This document shows, piece after piece, positions 6,593-9,010 of a stretch of 9,010 nt of DNA. Position numbers and translations under genes: made by a program. Each line of letters begins with the position of its first letter. Positions within the stretch are counted from its first letter, which is position 1. A model generated the notes under the pieces. The model worked only from the letters and a program-made list of their open reading frames with translations, ran no database searches and was not told the DNA's origin. This stretch comes from Acidobacteriota bacterium. Its GTDB lineage: Bacteria; Acidobacteriota; UBA6911; RPQK01; JAPXNP01. The stretch spans positions 1-9,010 of the forward strand of contig JAUWTT010000125.1 in the NCBI GenBank assembly GCA_030614585.1, written 5' to 3'.

Positions 6593-6741
6593 TTAGGTCA
6601 CTTGGACCCTGGTGGTAGGCAATCTAAGGAGGCAGTCTCGCCTCGGATCGGAGCAAACCTCCATTGGTAGAGGTATCCCACCAGACAGCATAGGTGGGAA
6701 CTGTCGGGGCATGTTCGCTACAGGTGCTGCTCAAGCCTCAA
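6593..6741 (-). ncRNA. Candidate structured RNA between two heptamer arrays, upstream of ftcD
   Basis: This block of about 150 nt is non-repetitive and has dense self-complementarity. The ends pair: TTAGG (6593-6597) with CCTCAA (6736-6741, one bulge), CTTG (6601-6604) with CAAG (6732-6735), and CCTG (6608-6611) with CAGG (6721-6724). Inside are three hairpins: GAGGC/GCCTC (6629-6644, 6-nt loop), ACCTCC/AGAGGT (6657-6674, six pairs including a G-U on the minus strand) and TCCCACC/GGTGGGA (6676-6699). GACAG in the last loop (6684-6688) can also pair with CTGTC (6701-6705), giving either a pseudoknot or a switch between two hairpins. The minus strand is chosen because both flanking genes run that way. 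I recognise no named RNA family. The closed outer stem, size and folate-gene neighbour recall 6S RNA, but the interior does not clearly match it, and I see no good promoter. Confidence 0.35.
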
Positions 6742-6747
6742 CAAGCT

Positions 6748-6824
6748 CATTTGACATTTGTCACTTGTCACTTGACATTTGACACTTGCCATTTGTCATT
6801 TGACATTTGTCACTTGTCATTTGC
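6748..6824. repeat. Heptanucleotide tandem array (CAYTTGN)n reaching into a gene's 3' end
   Basis: Eleven consecutive 7-mers in one phase: CATTTG or CACTTG plus a variable seventh base (A, T or C). On the minus strand the unit reads NCAARTG. The copies at 6804-6824 overlap the end of the CNNM/CorC-like gene and supply its final codons and TGA stop (6812-6810). There are no spacers between units, so this is not a CRISPR array. Confidence 0.95.
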
Positions 6825-8213
6825 CTGTCGGTACACCCGTTCAAAGGTCAAATCCGTTATTTGAAGGTTCCGCATCCCGACGACGCGAGCCCGAAAACGA
6901 CCTGCCACGATAACCTCGTCACCGATGCGAGCCGTTCTACCCAAAAGCATCATCACGTGCCCGGCAACTGTATCGTTCTCAGCATCCTCGAGAGTAATCT
7001 CCAGGGAATCCTCCAGCTCTTCCAACAACGCCCGGCCGTGGACCAGGTAGTGGTTCTCATCCTGTTTCAGAACCATTGGAGTCGGCGCTTCCGGATCAAA
7101 CTCGTCCTGTATCTCCCCCACAAGTTCTTCAAGGATGTCTTCCAATGTGACAATTCCAACTGAAGACCCAAACTCATCCACAACAACGGAAAGATGCGTC
7201 CGAGTCTCGCGAAACTCTTGCAGCAGCGACTTGATCATCTTGGTTTCAGGTACAAAGCCTACGGGTCTCCTTATGGCGTTCAGGTCAAAGCTCGGGCCCA
7301 ACTCTCTATGTCTCCAGAAGAGATCTTTGACATGAATGACCCCGACAACATGGTCGAAAGAACTCTCAGAAAGGGGATAGCGTGTGTGCCGATATTTCCT
7401 TACAGTTGCCAGATTCTCTTCGAAAGATGTTTCGACATCGAGAAAGTGAACTTCTCCAGCCGGCACCATGATTTGACGTACTGATCGATCCCCGAACTCC
7501 AGTACCCGCTCAAGCATCAACTGTTCATCTCGGTCAAGGACCCCTTTCTCACGGGAATGTGCCAGGATCATCCGCAGTTCCTCCTCAGAATGGGCGCTCT
7601 CGAGTTCAGAGACGGATTTCATTCCAAATAGGCGGAGAACCGCAGCCGCAGTTGAGTTGAGTGCCCAGATAAACGGATACGCTATCCGGGAAAAAAGGGC
7701 CATCGGACCGGAAGTAGCTAGAACAACCTGCTCAGGCGCCCAGATAGCAACTGATTTAGGAGCCAACTCTCCCAGGACAATAAGCAGAAACGTGATCAAC
7801 AGGAAAGCCACAGTCACCGCGAGACTATGTGCAAGTACCGGTTCCAGAGCGCCCAGCCCTTCGAAAGCCGGCTGAAAGAGCCCTGCGAAAGCAGGTTCTC
7901 CAATCCAACCCAATCCGAGGCTGGCCATGGTGATTCCTAACTGGGTGGCCGAGAGGTACTCGGCCATGTTACTCCGCAACTTCCTGGCGTTCCGAGCACG
8001 GGCGGTACCTTGCTTGATCAATTCTTCTATTCGAGTAGCCCTCACCTTGACCATCGAGAATTCTGCTGCAACAAAGAACCCGTGGAGCAAAACCAGGCCG
8101 AAAGCGACACTAATCATGAGAAGCTGAGGCAGGGTGTCCATAGCTTCGAACTTATAGCACAAGGCTCTGGGAGAAGGGTCGAACAGTCGGCCGGAATCCT
8201 GTCCCCGGAACAT
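6810..8213 (-). CDS. CNNM/CBS/CorC_HlyC-domain membrane protein (hemolysin C/CorC-like family)
   Basis: A 467-aa inner-membrane protein of the CNNM family, linked to Mg2+/Co2+ efflux; the name 'hemolysin' is historical. The CNNM (DUF21) membrane domain spans about 28-200, with FFVAAEFSMVKVR (46-58), GWIGEPAFA (102-110) and LGELAPKSVA (147-156). A CBS pair covers about 245-365, including RYPLSESSFDHVVGVIHVKD (278-297) and VVVDEFGSSVGIVTLEDILE (343-362). A CorC_HlyC domain follows (about 380-460). The usual Arg in the VPR motif before the first CBS is Ala here (IMVPAGEV, 248-255). The start is ambiguous. ATG at 8213 has a good GAGG site 6 nt upstream, but family similarity begins near Met25 (ATG at 8141), which lacks one. 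The last residues, ANDK, and the stop lie in a heptamer array. Confidence 0.92.
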   Translation of the reverse strand: MFRGQDSGRLFDPSPRALCYKFEAMDTLPQLLMISVAFGLVLLHGFFVAAEFSMVKVRATRIEELIKQGTARARNARKLRSNMAEYLSATQLGITMASLGLGWIGEPAFAGLFQPAFEGLGALEPVLAHSLAVTVAFLLITFLLIVLGELAPKSVAIWAPEQVVLATSGPMALFSRIAYPFIWALNSTAAAVLRLFGMKSVSELESAHSEEELRMILAHSREKGVLDRDEQLMLERVLEFGDRSVRQIMVPAGEVHFLDVETSFEENLATVRKYRHTRYPLSESSFDHVVGVIHVKDLFWRHRELGPSFDLNAIRRPVGFVPETKMIKSLLQEFRETRTHLSVVVDEFGSSVGIVTLEDILEELVGEIQDEFDPEAPTPMVLKQDENHYLVHGRALLEELEDSLEITLEDAENDTVAGHVMMLLGRTARIGDEVIVAGRFRARVVGMRNLQITDLTFERVYRQANDK

Positions 8214-8288
8214 GTTGATCCTCGAATCAGATTGAACCGGCTGAATCTAAGGAGCATCTATCAAAATGGAGTTGGATAGAAGTTTTAT

Positions 8289-8345
8289 GTAGCTTCACGC
8301 CTCCAAAAGTCCTATAATTTGAAGATTACAGGAGGGTTAAATTCG
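8289..8345 (+). promoter_or_regulatory. Likely -10 box and strong ribosome site of the secreted-protein gene
   Basis: A perfect TATAAT lies at 8313-8318, with no convincing -35 at the usual distance (TAGCTT near 8290). AGGAGGG (8330-8336) precedes the ATG at 8346 by 9 nt. The whole gap between the two divergent genes is only 132 bp, so their control regions must overlap or abut. No clear promoter is visible for the minus-strand gene. Confidence 0.5.
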
Positions 8346-9010
8346 ATGAAGAGGTATCTTGCCATTCTGACGAGCATGGTGGTAGTCGTGGGCCTGGCTA
8401 CTCCTACGATGGCATTGCAGAGCCAGGGAAGCAGCGAACGTCCATCCGTTGGGCGGCCCTCAACCGGGGGACGAACCTCGTCTCCTGCATCCGCGGGATC
8501 GGTTTCAAGCTCCTCTTCTTCTTCGAGCTCGGGAAGCAGCTACAGACCTGCTGGAATATCCAGACCGTCGCGATCCGGCCGACCAGCGGTAGGTGGATCT
8601 TCCGGAGGTGCGCCACCTGTTCCGGTACAGACTTACACTCCGAATCCCCACTTTGATTACTCGTCCTGGTATGACACGAATCGGTTCGTATTTCAGTTGC
8701 TAAACCGTTACCAGTACTTGTCCGGGTATGACTACCTATGGCGCTATGCGCAGGATGATTCTCCACTGACACAAGAGGTCGTGAATCTTGCTCTGAGTGA
8801 GTCTTCCTTAGCAGCCGATTCGCTCATCGCTACCGCAGACGAACTCGAATCGCTGATCGACGAGTATGAAGCTGGAACCATAGGCCAGAAGTCGTTCGAG
8901 ATCGAAGTGGAAAGGACGACCAAGAGAATTCGACAGCTCGCGAAGAAGATTCGTAAGGACTACCTGCTTGAATACCTCGATCAATCCCCAAAATCCAAGG
9001 TGCCTTCTTA
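8346..9010 (+). CDS. Secreted serine-rich protein of unknown function (runs off the right edge)
   Basis: An open frame of 221 codons with no stop in the window. It starts MKRYLAILTSMVVVVGLATP: a positive N-terminus, a hydrophobic core and TMA (21-23) as a plausible signal-peptidase I site, so export is likely. Residues about 25-95 are low-complexity Ser/Gly/Pro/Arg with nine serines in a row (54-62), resembling a flexible linker. Next comes a tyrosine-rich stretch, HFDYSSWYDTNRFVFQLLNR (102-121) and YQYLSGYDYLWRYAQDD (122-138). A charged, probably helical region (about 140-215; ADELESLIDEYEAG, VERTTKRIRQLAKKIRKDYL) follows. I recognise no family. The strong ribosome site, signal peptide and reading frame support a real gene. 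It is divergent from the CNNM-type gene. The opposite-strand open frame at 8404-8772 is a shadow. Confidence 0.8.
   Translation, partial: MKRYLAILTSMVVVVGLATPTMALQSQGSSERPSVGRPSTGGRTSSPASAGSVSSSSSSSSSGSSYRPAGISRPSRSGRPAVGGSSGGAPPVPVQTYTPNPHFDYSSWYDTNRFVFQLLNRYQYLSGYDYLWRYAQDDSPLTQEVVNLALSESSLAADSLIATADELESLIDEYEAGTIGQKSFEIEVERTTKRIRQLAKKIRKDYLLEYLDQSPKSKVPS

Noticed and set aside
6300..6596. Plus-strand open frame of 98 codons with a repeated MPDAGCR peptide
   Set aside because: The peptide is only the translation of the GCCGGAT array. The frame overlaps the start of ftcD and has no ribosome site.
6596..6712. Short minus-strand frame of about 39 codons starting MPRQFPPMLSGG
   Set aside because: No ribosome site, and it coincides with the strongly self-pairing block, which better explains the region.
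6593..6741. SRP (4.5S) RNA, RNase P RNA, tmRNA, or ZTP/THF riboswitch
   Set aside because: None of the conserved sequence blocks of those RNAs that I know is present on either strand.
6748..6824. Possible CRISPR array
   Set aside because: The units are 7 bp, contiguous and without spacers: a tandem repeat.
8404..8772. Minus-strand open frame of 122 codons
   Set aside because: It is antisense to the secreted-protein gene, which has a signal peptide and strong ribosome site; this frame has neither.

Overview
This 9 kb window is a bacterial chromosome segment with moderate GC content and unusually repeat-rich intergenic DNA. It encodes a Hanks-type Ser/Thr kinase, an FHA-GAF-PP2C phosphatase, a DASS/SLC13 transporter with RCK_C domains, and a folate formiminotransferase next to a tRNA methyltransferase. 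Together with the seven-base repeats in every larger gap, this suggests an environmental, free-living Gram-negative-type lineage. Acidobacteriota or a deltaproteobacterium-like group is my low-confidence guess. There is no rRNA, tRNA, phage or transposase gene.

Layout, left to right. 1-278 (-) is the N-terminal part of a Ser/Thr protein kinase. 366-2696 (-) is a DASS/SLC13-type permease with four RCK_C (TrkA_C) domains in its central loop. 2697-3134 is a 438-bp divergent gap holding a composite palindromic repeat and a degenerate 7-bp-periodic tract. 3135-4781 (+) encodes an FHA-GAF-SpoIIE/PP2C phosphatase. 4782-4886 is a convergent gap with a second copy of the palindromic repeat, which runs into the stop codon of the next gene. 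4887-5423 (-) is trmL and 5445-6362 (-) is ftcD, 21 bp apart and presumably one operon. 6363-6809 carries three different heptanucleotide arrays and, between two of them, a roughly 150-nt unique block with extensive self-pairing that may be a structured RNA. 6810-8213 (-) is a CNNM/CBS/CorC_HlyC membrane protein. 8346-9010 (+, runs off the window) is a secreted, serine-rich protein of unknown function, transcribed divergently.

How the genes may work together. The left third pairs a Ser/Thr kinase with a protein that combines a phosphothreonine reader (FHA) with a PP2C phosphatase, on either side of a transporter with multiple regulatory domains. A shared phospho-signalling role is plausible but inferred only from position. 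The ftcD-trmL pair joins one-carbon folate metabolism or salvage to tRNA wobble modification, with no histidine-degradation genes in view.

The coding genes mostly belong to known families. The most unusual content is non-coding: at least four different heptamer families, two copies of a composite palindrome, repeats that supply the stop codons of two genes, and the possible structured RNA upstream of ftcD.
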